Counted from the first letter of the stretch, positions 1 to 5,538 are shown. The stretch is DNA of 5,734 bases from Bacteroides sp. (GCA_017556595.1 JAFYML010000174.1:1-5734); one strand, 5' to 3'. Program-made: numbers and translations. The notes: generated by a model not told the origin, from the letters alone.

Positions 1-326
1 AGAACTTGGGCATTAACACCCACCGCGTTCGTAATGCGTTGTTGCTCGTTACCGGCTTACTCACAGCCATTACCACAGCTTTCTGTGGGCCAATTTCGTT
101 CATTGGCTTGGCCGTTCCTCACATTGCCCGCATGCTGCTTGGTATGGCCAATCATCGCGTCTTGTTGCCCTTCACCATCTTATGCGGAAGTGCCGTGGCA
201 TTGCTTTGCAACTTGATTTGTGTTTTGCCGGGCGAGGGAGGCATTATCCCCTTAAATGCCGTTACACCATTCATTGGTGCACCGGTAGTAATTTACGTCA
301 TCTTAACCCAACGTGTAAAGAATTAA
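1..326 (+). CDS. FecCD/BtuC-family ABC transporter permease, C-terminal fragment (5' end outside window)
   Basis: This is the last ~108 residues of an inner-membrane permease of the FecCD family, which forms the channel of ABC importers for iron-siderophore, heme or cobalamin. The reading frame is already open at base 3 (Asn-Leu-Gly-Ile-Asn), so the gene starts before the window and the TTG at 6 is not a start. Visible family signatures are the N-L-G-I-N motif, GPISFIGLAVPHIAR (the conserved G-x-I-x-F-x-G-L-x-x-P-H-x-x-R segment) and a closing PLNAVTPFIGAPVVIYVIL helix. At least three hydrophobic segments are present. The protein ends with a short basic tail (QRVKN) at the TAA at 324-326, a normal C-terminus for the family. 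The substrate cannot be told from this part; a substrate-binding protein and ATPase would be expected nearby, outside the window. A DUF4250-type gene follows six bases later, suggesting co-transcription. Confidence 0.93.
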   Translation, partial: NLGINTHRVRNALLLVTGLLTAITTAFCGPISFIGLAVPHIARMLLGMANHRVLLPFTILCGSAVALLCNLICVLPGEGGIIPLNAVTPFIGAPVVIYVILTQRVKN

Positions 327-332
327 ACGAAC

Positions 333-506
333 ATGATACCACAAGACCCTATGATGCTATATAGCTTCTTGAACATGAAGCTACGCGACCAATATGCTTC
401 GCTCGACGAATTGTGCGAAGACCTCGACCTGTCCAAAGAGGAGATATTGGAGAAAATGAAAATGGTGGGCTTCGAATATGATGCCCACCATAATAAGTTT
501 TGGTAA
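333..506 (+). CDS. Small DUF4250-type protein (57 aa)
   Basis: This 57-residue protein starts with M-I-P-Q-D-P-M-M-L and ends H-N-K-F-W. It matches the DUF4250 pattern as I remember it: an N-terminal P-x-D-P-x-M-L segment, the N-M-K-L-R-D motif (residues 14-19), then a helix-turn-helix-like stretch S-L-D-E-L-C-E-D-L-D-L-S-K-E-E-I, and a C-terminal G-F-E-Y-D motif (46-50). The length is typical. The function of the family is unknown. The middle part resembles a small winged or helix-turn-helix fold (L-x-x-L-C-x-x-L-x-L-S-x-E-x-I), which would suit nucleic-acid binding, but that is inference. No signal peptide or membrane segment is present, so it should be cytoplasmic. The start ATG lies six bases after the permease stop, consistent with translational coupling. 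Its stop is 25 bases from the end of the convergent trpB2-type gene. Confidence 0.85.
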   Translation: MIPQDPMMLYSFLNMKLRDQYASLDELCEDLDLSKEEILEKMKMVGFEYDAHHNKFW

Positions 507-531
507 ATATGTGTTCGGTATAAATAACCGA

Positions 532-1878
532 TTACAAGTTCTTCTGAATGTCCTCGTCGGAGAGTTGATAGTTCACCAAGTCGCCTGCGAGATACTTGTC
601 GTACGAAGCCATGTCTATCAAGCCATGACCAGACAAGCAGAAAAGAATCACCTTCTCTTCGCCAGTTTCTTTGCACTTCAATGCTTCGCGAACGGTAGCA
701 GCAATGGCATGACACGATTCAGGAGCGGGGATAATACCCTCGGCTTGTGCAAACAACACGCCGGCATCAAACGATTCTAATTGATTGATATCGACAGCTT
801 CCATTAAACCATCCTTAAGCAATTGCGACACGATAACTCCGGCACCATGATAGCGCAAACCACCGGCATGGATATTAGCAGGAGCAAATTTATGTCCTAA
901 AGTGTACATAGGTAACATAGGTGTGTAGCCAGCTTCGTCGGCAAAGTCGTATTGGAACTTACCGCGTGTCAACTTCGGACACGAAGCAGGTTCGGCGGCA
1001 ATGAAGCGAGTTTTCTTTCCCTCAAGGATATTGTGACGCATAAAGGGGAATGCAATACCACCAAAGTTTGAACCACCACCAAAGCAAGCAATCACCATGT
1101 CGGGATATTCGCCAGCCATCTCCATTTGCTTTTCAGCCTCTTGACCAATGACAGTTTGGTGCAACGTAACGTGGCTCAACACCGAACCAAGTGTATATTT
1201 ACAATTAGGTGTTGTTTTAGCCAACTCGATTGCCTCTGAAATGGCTGTACCCAACGAACCTTGGTGGTTAGGATGAGCAGTAAGCACATCTTTACCGGCA
1301 CGGGTAGACATTGAAGGCGAGGGAGTTACTTGCGCACCATAGGTTTGCATAATGCTACGACGATAAGGCTTTTGTTCGTAGCTCACCTTTACTTGATATA
1401 CAGCAGCCTCCAAACCAAACAAGCGTGCAGCATACGATAACGATGCACCCCATTGTCCGGCACCGGTTTCGGTAGTAACATTTGTCACACCCTCTTGCTT
1501 GCAATAGTAAGCTTGCGGAATGGCCGAATTCAACTTGTGGCTACCCATTGGGCTCACACTCTCGTTCTTAAAATAGATATGTGCTGGTGTTCCCAAAGCC
1601 TTTTCAAGACCATAGGCACGCACAAGCGGAGTGCTACGATAATACTTATACATCTCGCGCACCTCTTCAGGAATCTCTATCCAAGCATTCTCCATATCCA
1701 ATTCTTGGTGAGACACCGCCTTCGAAAGGATAGGATAGAGGTCTTCCGGTTTCAAAGGTTCCTTTGTTTCAGGATTCAATGGCTGCATAGGTTTGTTTAC
1801 CATATCCGCCTGAATATTATACCAGTAGCGAGGAATTTCGTCCTCGGGCAATAAATATCTTTTTTGTTTATTACTCAT
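532..1878 (-). CDS. trpB: TrpB2-type tryptophan synthase beta chain (TrpB-like PLP-dependent enzyme)
   Basis: This 448-residue cytoplasmic enzyme of fold-type II PLP dependence is predicted to condense L-serine with indole to give L-tryptophan. Visible motifs are the PLP Schiff-base lysine K115 in G-S-H-K-L-N-S-A, the catalytic glutamate E137 in T-E-T-G-A-G-Q-W-G, the phosphate-binding loop G-G-G-S-N (267-271) and the C-terminal L-S-G-H-G (415-419), whose serine would contact the pyridine nitrogen. The length, the ~80-residue N-terminal extension before R-S-T-P-L, and W rather than H in the G-A-G-Q-x-G motif point to the TrpB2 branch (the TIGR01415-type group) rather than the TrpA-partnered TrpB1. 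No trpA or other trp gene adjoins it, which fits TrpB2, often an orphan that works without TrpA. Its role in vivo (indole salvage or other) is uncertain. I chose the ATG at 1878; an in-frame TTG at 1911 would overlap the predicted -7 element. The gene stands alone on this strand. Confidence 0.93.
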   Translation of the reverse strand: MSNKQKRYLLPEDEIPRYWYNIQADMVNKPMQPLNPETKEPLKPEDLYPILSKAVSHQELDMENAWIEIPEEVREMYKYYRSTPLVRAYGLEKALGTPAHIYFKNESVSPMGSHKLNSAIPQAYYCKQEGVTNVTTETGAGQWGASLSYAARLFGLEAAVYQVKVSYEQKPYRRSIMQTYGAQVTPSPSMSTRAGKDVLTAHPNHQGSLGTAISEAIELAKTTPNCKYTLGSVLSHVTLHQTVIGQEAEKQMEMAGEYPDMVIACFGGGSNFGGIAFPFMRHNILEGKKTRFIAAEPASCPKLTRGKFQYDFADEAGYTPMLPMYTLGHKFAPANIHAGGLRYHGAGVIVSQLLKDGLMEAVDINQLESFDAGVLFAQAEGIIPAPESCHAIAATVREALKCKETGEEKVILFCLSGHGLIDMASYDKYLAGDLVNYQLSDEDIQKNL

Positions 1879-1908
1879 AATTCTTATTGTTTTCGTTGTA
1901 ATGAGCGA

Positions 1909-1916
1909 CAAAAGTA
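1909..1916 (-). promoter_or_regulatory. Predicted -7 promoter element of the trpB2-type gene
   Basis: Read on the minus strand the bases are TACTTTTG, a full match to the Bacteroidetes primary-sigma -7 consensus TAnnTTTG. It lies 30 bases before the ATG at 1878, giving a short leader. The -33 region (around 1936-1941) is not a clear TTTG, so the call rests on the -7 element and its position. Confidence 0.6.
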
Positions 1917-2002
1917 GTAATAGTTTTTCTATTTTTAGAATAAAATGTCGTATTATTTTCGATTTTTCTTTCGCATTGATAGTGTTTAATTAAATTTTTT
2001 AG

Positions 2003-2010
2003 TATCTTTG
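2003..2010 (+). promoter_or_regulatory. Predicted -7 promoter element for the first DUF4890-like gene
   Basis: TATCTTTG matches the Bacteroidetes -7 consensus TAnnTTTG. A TTG at 1976-1978 could act as the -33 element, although the 24-base spacer is longer than the usual 19-21. It would give a long leader of about 150 bases before the ATG at 2167, containing the block shared with the second DUF4890-like gene. A second match, TACATTTG at 2062-2069, is an alternative start site nearer the gene. Confidence 0.5.
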
Positions 2011-2043
2011 TAGTGGAAAAAGCACTTAATTAAGGTTTAATCC

Positions 2044-2079
2044 TTTAAAAATGTTAAAAAATACATTTGTTAATAAACC
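2044..2079 (+). promoter_or_regulatory. Upstream block shared with the second DUF4890-like gene (copy A)
   Basis: TTTAAAAATGTTAAAA (2044-2059) followed by AATAAACC (2072-2079) recurs upstream of the gene at 5233 (5099-5114 and 5128-5135). The 16-base part is identical, and the spacing between the parts differs by one base. It starts 123 bases before the ATG here and 134 before the other one. The one-base difference in spacing argues against a conserved peptide and for a DNA or RNA site, for example a regulator site or an alternative-sigma promoter. No known binding site was recognised. AT-rich sequence makes chance similarity more likely than the raw match suggests. Confidence 0.45.
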
Positions 2080-2086
2080 TTTTAGG

Positions 2087-2107
2087 CACTTATATGTCAA
2101 ATAAGTG
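2087..2107 (+). repeat. Inverted repeat in the leader of the first DUF4890-like gene
   Basis: CACTTAT at 2087-2093 and ATAAGTG at 2101-2107 form a perfect 7-base inverted repeat around a 7-base loop. It lies just downstream of the shared AATAAACC block and 59 bases before the start codon. It could be an operator half-site pair or a leader RNA hairpin. It has no T-tract, so it is not a terminator. Confidence 0.4.
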
Positions 2108-2166
2108 TTGACAGAATTAGAAACCTTGTTAACTAACTTATGTATAACTATTAAAAACAAAACACA

Positions 2167-2538
2167 ATGAAGAAATTATTACTTTTAATCACTGCTGTAT
2201 TTACTTATGCAGGCGTAGCAATGGCTCAAGGTCCTATGCAAATGGATCCTAAGGAAATGGCTAAGTTCATGACAGAACACATGGTAAGTCAATACGAATT
2301 GACCAAAGACCAAGAAGCTAAGGTTTTGGAAGTAAACAAAGAATTCTCTAAGGAAATGTTCTCAAGCCCTATGAACTTCATGGAAATGGGTGATGAAGAA
2401 CGTCAAGCTTTCATGGCTAAGATGCAAAAGTTGACTGAAGCTCGCGACAAGAAGTTCAAAGAAATTTTGACTCCTGAGCAATATGAAAAGTATCAAAAGC
2501 AACAAGCAGATATGCGTAATGGTGGTGGTGGTTTCTAA
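2167..2538 (+). CDS. Spy/CpxP-like LTxxQ periplasmic protein (DUF4890-like), intact copy
   Basis: This 123-residue exported protein has a signal peptide at residues 1-20, ending G-V-A-M-A before Q21. The mature part is small, highly charged and methionine-rich, with predicted long helices. Two LTxxQ motifs are visible, LTKDQ at 45-49 and LTPEQ at 101-105, each followed by a helix of the type seen in the Spy/CpxP periplasmic chaperone and stress-sensor superfamily. The overall pattern matches the Bacteroidales DUF4890 group. The protein ends in a glycine run (G-G-G-G-G-F). A role as an envelope chaperone or stress protein is inferred from the fold family only. The leader is A-rich (AAAACAAAACACA) before the ATG, with no Shine-Dalgarno sequence, as usual in this phylum. 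Frequent GAA, AAG, AAC, GCT and GGT codons hint at strong expression. It forms its own transcription unit, closed by the hairpin at 2566-2604, and is divergent from the trpB2-type gene. Confidence 0.85.
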   Translation: MKKLLLLITAVFTYAGVAMAQGPMQMDPKEMAKFMTEHMVSQYELTKDQEAKVLEVNKEFSKEMFSSPMNFMEMGDEERQAFMAKMQKLTEARDKKFKEILTPEQYEKYQKQQADMRNGGGGF

Positions 2539-2565
2539 TCCATTCCATTCCTTATTAAACAATAC

Positions 2566-2604
2566 AATAGGCACGAGGTTTTTACCTTGTGCCTATTTTT
2601 TTAT
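2566..2604 (+). terminator. Rho-independent terminator after the first DUF4890-like gene
   Basis: The arms AATAGGCACGAGGT (2566-2579) and ACCTTGTGCCTATT (2584-2597) pair over 14 positions with one G-U wobble, around a TTTT loop. The stem runs into a T-rich tract (TTTTTTTATTT). It begins 27 bases after the stop codon. This is the strongest terminator in the window and separates this gene from the lipoprotein gene. Confidence 0.9.
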
Positions 2605-2636
2605 TTAAAATATGTGGTTTATTCGGCATTAATCGC

Positions 2637-2644
2637 TACTTTTG
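2637..2644 (+). promoter_or_regulatory. Predicted -7 promoter element of the lipoprotein gene
   Basis: TACTTTTG matches TAnnTTTG and lies 23 bases before the ATG at 2668, a spacing close to that of the two minus-strand promoters in this window. It falls just after the preceding terminator, as expected for a new transcription unit. The -33 region (TGTG at 2613-2616, 20-base spacer) is only a partial match. Confidence 0.55.
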
Positions 2645-2667
2645 CTCTTAGAATAAAAATATTCAGT

Positions 2668-3228
2668 ATGAAAAACAACATTTATGCACTAATAGTGTCG
2701 TCATTGATGCTCACCGCTTGTGGCTCATCGTCATCGAACAATCAATCGCAAGAAACAAGAATGGCTACTACCACCGCAGAAGCCGTGAGCGAAGGGCCAC
2801 AACGCATGCAAACATCGGAAGTGAAAGAGAACTTTGAATACAAAGGCAAACAATACCAATCGCATATCGTCAGACGAGCCGACGAGTCATTGCCCATGGT
2901 AACCAACGATGAACAACAACAATTCTACGACAATAGCATTGCGCTGAAGTTGACTTGCGAGGGAAAACAACTCGTGTCGCGCACCTTTACAAAGAAAGAT
3001 TTTCTGCACCTTGTAGATGCTCACTTTGCACAACAAGCCATACTGGAAGGCATTGTATTCAACGAAACAAACGAACAAGGCATCTGCTTTGCCGCAAGTG
3101 TGGGACATCCTGAATCCGACCTATACCAACCCATCCGCATTGTGATTAGCGCCAATGGCAATCTCACCATATCGCTCGAAGAAGATATGATGGAGGTAAC
3201 TACCCCTGCAGAAAGCGAAAATTCGTAA
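2668..3228 (+). CDS. Lipoprotein, DUF4738-like (186 aa)
   Basis: This is a predicted cell-envelope lipoprotein. The signal peptide ends in a lipobox L-T-A-C with the modified cysteine at C18, followed by a serine/asparagine/glutamine linker to about residue 40. The remainder is a single soluble domain with the motifs G-P-Q-R-M-Q (43-48), L-P-M-V-T-N (75-80), F-Y-D-N (86-89), F-T-K-K-D-F (107-112) and S-V-G-H-P (144-148), then an alternating hydrophobic strand pattern (IRIVISANGNLTISL) and an acidic C-terminus. This resembles the Bacteroidales DUF4738 lipoproteins as I remember them; the function is unknown. An acidic outer-surface export signal directly after the cysteine is not evident (G-S-S-S-S), so an inward-facing location is more likely. 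I chose the ATG at 2668 because it begins the signal peptide and follows the promoter; the upstream in-frame extension to 2587 runs into the terminator. A PepSY-like gene follows after 65 bases. Confidence 0.8.
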   Translation: MKNNIYALIVSSLMLTACGSSSSNNQSQETRMATTTAEAVSEGPQRMQTSEVKENFEYKGKQYQSHIVRRADESLPMVTNDEQQQFYDNSIALKLTCEGKQLVSRTFTKKDFLHLVDAHFAQQAILEGIVFNETNEQGICFAASVGHPESDLYQPIRIVISANGNLTISLEEDMMEVTTPAESENS

Positions 3229-3257
3229 ACCAACAAACTTTCTTTTCATGCTCCTTG

Positions 3258-3283
3258 TTTATAGAGTGTTTTTACACTATAAA
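3258..3283 (+). other. Hairpin just upstream of the PepSY-like gene
   Basis: TTTATAG (3258-3264) pairs with CTATAAA (3277-3283), then after a 2-base bulge TGT (3267-3269) pairs with ACA (3274-3276) around a TTTT loop. The stem ends 10 bases before the ATG at 3294. No T-tract follows, so it does not look like a terminator. It may instead influence translation or mRNA processing between the two genes. It is AT-rich and modest in stability. Confidence 0.35.
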
Positions 3284-3293
3284 TAGAAGCATT

Positions 3294-3731
3294 ATGAAAA
3301 AAGTATTATCATTATTTATTATGGCCATCGTAACACTTCAGATGGCCTTTGCCGGCAATGTGGTAACTATGGATGTAAAAAAATTGCCACAAGAGTCGCA
3401 ACAATTCATTAAAAACTATTTCCCAAATAGCAAAATCGATCTGATAAAGATAGAAAAAGATATCTTTTCGACCGAATACGAGGTAAAGCTATCCAATGAC
3501 ATCGAACTGAAGTTCGACCGAAAAGGCAATTGGGAAAAAGTAGATTGCGGACGAAGATCTGTTCCCGAAGGTTTATTGCCCACATTCGCTAAACAATACG
3601 TAAAAAACAACTTCCCCAACGAGCGTATAACAGAGGTAAAACGCGAAGGTACGCGCACCAAAATAGAGTTGAGCAACGATGTTTCGATAAAATTCAATAA
3701 GGACGGGAAAGTAATCAAAATGGATGATTAA
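3294..3731 (+). CDS. Periplasmic PepSY-like protein with two repeats (145 aa)
   Basis: This is an exported protein with a signal peptide at residues 1-20 ending M-A-F-A before G21. The mature part holds two copies of a PepSY-like unit (PF11396/DUF2874 type): residues 31-84 and 94-143. Both have the order amphipathic helix (Q-x-F/Y-I/V-K-N-x-F-P-N), a short strand, then E/K-x-x-L-S-N-D-x-x-x-K-F-x-x-x-G and a final K-V/M-D. Proteins of this group resemble the beta-lactamase-inhibitor fold and are common in Bacteroidales envelopes. The ligand or protease target is unknown. I chose the ATG at 3294 because it starts directly with the M-K-K signal peptide; the longer frame from 3255 adds residues unlike a signal peptide and crosses the upstream hairpin. 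No TAnnTTTG promoter was found in the 65-base gap, so it is probably co-transcribed with the lipoprotein gene. It ends at the terminator at 3737-3769. Confidence 0.88.
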   Translation: MKKVLSLFIMAIVTLQMAFAGNVVTMDVKKLPQESQQFIKNYFPNSKIDLIKIEKDIFSTEYEVKLSNDIELKFDRKGNWEKVDCGRRSVPEGLLPTFAKQYVKNNFPNERITEVKREGTRTKIELSNDVSIKFNKDGKVIKMDD

Positions 3732-3736
3732 ATAAA

Positions 3737-3769
3737 AATGGGCGGATTTTACCGCCCATTATATTTTTA
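3737..3769. terminator. Bidirectional terminator between convergent genes
   Basis: AATGGGCGG (3737-3745) and CCGCCCATT (3752-3760) form a perfect 9-base stem with a 6-base loop. On the plus strand it is followed by ATATTTTTAT. On the minus strand the stem runs into TTTTTATTT (complement of 3731-3739). It can therefore end both the PepSY-like transcript and the serine ammonia-lyase transcript, whose stop codon is at 3800. Confidence 0.87.
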
Positions 3770-3799
3770 TAAAGGTATATGTCTGCTAGAACATATATA

Positions 3800-5011
3800 T
3801 TACATCTGTTTGTAATCCTTTGCCAAGCCTCCCTCACTTGTCTCTTTATAGAGCGAGGGTAGGTCATTACCTGTTTCTTTCATCACCTCTACCACACGGT
3901 CGAACGACACACGATGAATACCATCAGTGAACGACGAATAGAGGTTAGCATCCAATGCACGCGCAGCCGCATAAGCATTTCGTTCGATACAAGGAATCTG
4001 CACCAATCCACATACAGGGTCGCATGTCATACCCAAGTGGTGTTCCAATCCCATTTCGGCAGCATACTCAATCTGTGCCGGACTTCCACCGAATAGTTGG
4101 TTTGCCGCAGCCGATGCCATAGAGCAAGCCACACCAACCTCGGCCTGACAACCAGCTTCTGCACCAGAGATAGAAGCATTGTGTTTCACTACGTTACCGA
4201 TAAGACCGGCCGTAGCAAGCGCACGAAGAATGCGAATATCGCTAAACTCGCGTGTTTTGGCCAAGTGATAGAGTACCGCTGGTACAACACCACACGAACC
4301 ACACGTAGGAGCCGTTACAATAACACCACCCGAAGCATTCTCTTCGCTCACGGCCAAGGCATACGAGAACACCAAACCTCTACTTTGCAACGAAGCTTTA
4401 TAGCCACTTGCCTTGATGTAATAGGCCGATGCTTTTCTACGCAAGTTCAATGGGCCGGGCAACACACCTTCGGCATCCAAACCGCGCTCTACCGATGCTT
4501 TCATCGTTTTCCACACCTCGTTCAGATAATCCAAGATATCGTTATCTTCGCATTGCAACACATATTCCCAATAGTTCTTACCAGTATGTTCACACCAATT
4601 CAAGATATCGGTCATGCGGTTCATATCATACACGTCGGGGGTATTGATAGAATCGATATTATCAGTTTCTTCGGCCAAGGCACCACCACCTACACTGAAC
4701 ACCGTCCAGCTATCAGTTACCTCGCCAGCTTGATTCAGCGACTGAAACATCATACCATTGGGATGGAAAGGCAAGAAAATCTTAGGTTCCCAAACAATGG
4801 TTAGCGGTGCATGCGCTTGTAGTGTTTCCGTAATGGCTACATCGGTCATGTGTCCTTTGCCGGTTGCGGCCAAACTACCATACAATGTCACTCTGAATGC
4901 GTTTGCCTCCGGATGACGACCCAAAAAGAGTTCTGCTGCTTTGCGTGGCCCCATTGTGTGACTACTCGACGGGCCTGTACCTATACGATATAATTCTTTT
5001 ATCGACTTCAT
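3800..5011 (-). CDS. sdaA: L-serine ammonia-lyase, iron-sulfur type, single chain
   Basis: This 403-residue cytoplasmic enzyme deaminates L-serine to pyruvate and ammonia using an oxygen-sensitive [4Fe-4S] cluster. The N-terminal beta domain carries the signature GTGPSSSHTMGP (11-22). The alpha domain starts near residue 155 and contains TAPTCGSCG (233-241) and the cluster cysteines in C-x41-C-x10-C spacing: C288 (in AGCQ), C330 (in TCDP) and C341 (in IPC). That spacing agrees with the cluster ligands described for the Legionella enzyme. Both domains are fused in one chain, as in E. coli SdaA, but the protein is about 50 residues shorter than that enzyme. It ends G-G-L-A-K-D-Y-K-Q-M with no tail cysteine. 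I chose the ATG at 5011; an in-frame GTG at 5017 adds only two residues. It is a single-gene unit, with its promoter at 5030-5037 and the shared terminator at 3737-3769. It draws on the same substrate, serine, as the trpB2-type gene. Confidence 0.96.
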   Translation of the reverse strand: MKSIKELYRIGTGPSSSHTMGPRKAAELFLGRHPEANAFRVTLYGSLAATGKGHMTDVAITETLQAHAPLTIVWEPKIFLPFHPNGMMFQSLNQAGEVTDSWTVFSVGGGALAEETDNIDSINTPDVYDMNRMTDILNWCEHTGKNYWEYVLQCEDNDILDYLNEVWKTMKASVERGLDAEGVLPGPLNLRRKASAYYIKASGYKASLQSRGLVFSYALAVSEENASGGVIVTAPTCGSCGVVPAVLYHLAKTREFSDIRILRALATAGLIGNVVKHNASISGAEAGCQAEVGVACSMASAAANQLFGGSPAQIEYAAEMGLEHHLGMTCDPVCGLVQIPCIERNAYAAARALDANLYSSFTDGIHRVSFDRVVEVMKETGNDLPSLYKETSEGGLAKDYKQM

Positions 5012-5029
5012 ATTCACTCAATTTTACCA

Positions 5030-5037
5030 CAAAGGTA
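5030..5037 (-). promoter_or_regulatory. Predicted -7 promoter element of the L-serine ammonia-lyase gene
   Basis: Read on the minus strand the bases are TACCTTTG, a full match to TAnnTTTG, 18 bases before the ATG at 5011. A GTTT at 5057-5060 (minus strand, 19-base spacer) is a partial -33 match. Confidence 0.6.
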
Positions 5038-5073
5038 TATATTTTCTTACGTTTCTAAACGAATATTCCCAAT

Positions 5074-5121
5074 AAATGTTTAAAAACTCACTTTCATTTT
5101 TAAAAATGTTAAAATCACTAT
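5074..5121 (+). repeat. Imperfect direct repeat upstream of the second DUF4890-like gene
   Basis: AAATGTTTAAAAACTCACT (5074-5092) and AAATGTTAAAATCACTAT (5104-5121) are two imperfect copies about 30 bases apart. The second overlaps the block shared with the other DUF4890-like gene. TTTAAAAA (5079-5086) and TTTTTAAA (5097-5104) also form an inverted repeat between them. The arrangement resembles a tandem regulator site, but the AT-rich sequence calls for caution. Confidence 0.35.
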
Positions 5122-5135
5122 TTAACAAATAAACC
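5099..5135 (+). promoter_or_regulatory. Upstream block shared with the first DUF4890-like gene (copy B)
   Basis: TTTAAAAATGTTAAAA (5099-5114) and AATAAACC (5128-5135) match 2044-2059 and 2072-2079. No TAnnTTTG element was found on the plus strand between the serine ammonia-lyase gene and the ATG at 5233. The block is therefore a candidate for the actual promoter or activator site of this gene. Confidence 0.45.
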
Positions 5136-5232
5136 ATTACTCACCGAGTTAGTCATAGAGGTGTAAGGCAATTGAACAATAGGTATTTAAACATATAATT
5201 TTTATCGTATCACATTTAAAAACAAAAACAAA

Positions 5233-5538
5233 ATGAAAAAGATTACGCTTACAATGATTGCAGTTTTCGCACTTTGCGGAGTATCAATGGCACAAACAAG
5301 AGGAGAGAGAGGAACACGTAGTAACCAACAACACAATCCCGAAATGATGGCAGAGAGAATGACCGATCGCATGGCCAAGGAATATGAGTTGGACGACAAG
5401 CAAAAGGCCGAACTTTTGGAATTGAACAAAGAGTTTGCCGGCAAAACAGAAATGCCTCGCATGCAAGCTCCTCGTCAAGGCCGACCACAAGCTAAAGCAC
5501 AAGCAAATCGTCCAGGCAGACGCGGATTTGCTGCTTAA
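5233..5538 (+). CDS. DUF4890-like exported protein, N-terminal part ended by an in-frame TAA
   Basis: As read, this frame gives 101 residues with a signal peptide at 1-20 (ending G-V-S-M-A before Q21), the same length and cleavage pattern as the intact copy at 2167. Residues 40-68 align with residues 32-60 of that protein at about 15 of 29 positions, including M-T-x-x-M, Y-E-L and the E-x-N-K-E-F end; the LTxxQ-like motif here is LDDKQ (53-57). A basic, proline-, glutamine- and arginine-rich linker follows (from about residue 75) and then G-F-A-A-stop. The C-terminal LTxxQ half found in the intact copy is missing, but it is encoded in the same frame directly after the stop. The product is therefore either a truncated pseudogene product or, less likely, a functional half-protein. 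The leader is A-rich without a Shine-Dalgarno sequence. It is divergent from the serine ammonia-lyase gene. Confidence 0.75.
   Translation: MKKITLTMIAVFALCGVSMAQTRGERGTRSNQQHNPEMMAERMTDRMAKEYELDDKQKAELLELNKEFAGKTEMPRMQAPRQGRPQAKAQANRPGRRGFAA

Noticed and set aside
515..531. Possible terminator TCGGT-N7-ACCGA between the DUF4250-type gene and the trpB2-type gene
   Set aside because: The stem is only five base pairs and neither strand has a following T-tract, so it is too weak to call.
1879..1911. Longer trpB2-type protein starting at the TTG at 1911
   Set aside because: That start overlaps the predicted -7 element, uses a rare start codon, and adds 11 residues with no family motif. The ATG at 1878 is better.
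2025..2034. Perfect palindrome CTTAATTAAG in the first divergent intergenic region
   Set aside because: Ten-base AT-rich palindromes are common in such DNA, and it is not repeated at the second divergent region.
2051..2104. Short leader ORF (17 codons) beginning in the shared block, with an 8-codon counterpart at 5106-5132
   Set aside because: Both begin M-L-K, but the one-base spacing difference shifts the frames and the rest is not conserved, so the similarity looks like DNA-level conservation.
4097..4804. Long plus-strand open frame opposite the serine ammonia-lyase gene
   Set aside because: It lies entirely antisense to a well-supported enzyme and its translation shows no recognisable domain or compositional sense, so it is a shadow frame.
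5266..5280. Lipobox in the second DUF4890-like signal peptide (F-A-L-C-G)
   Set aside because: The residue before the cysteine is leucine rather than Gly/Ala/Ser, and a normal signal peptidase I site (S-M-A before Q) follows, matching the paralogue.
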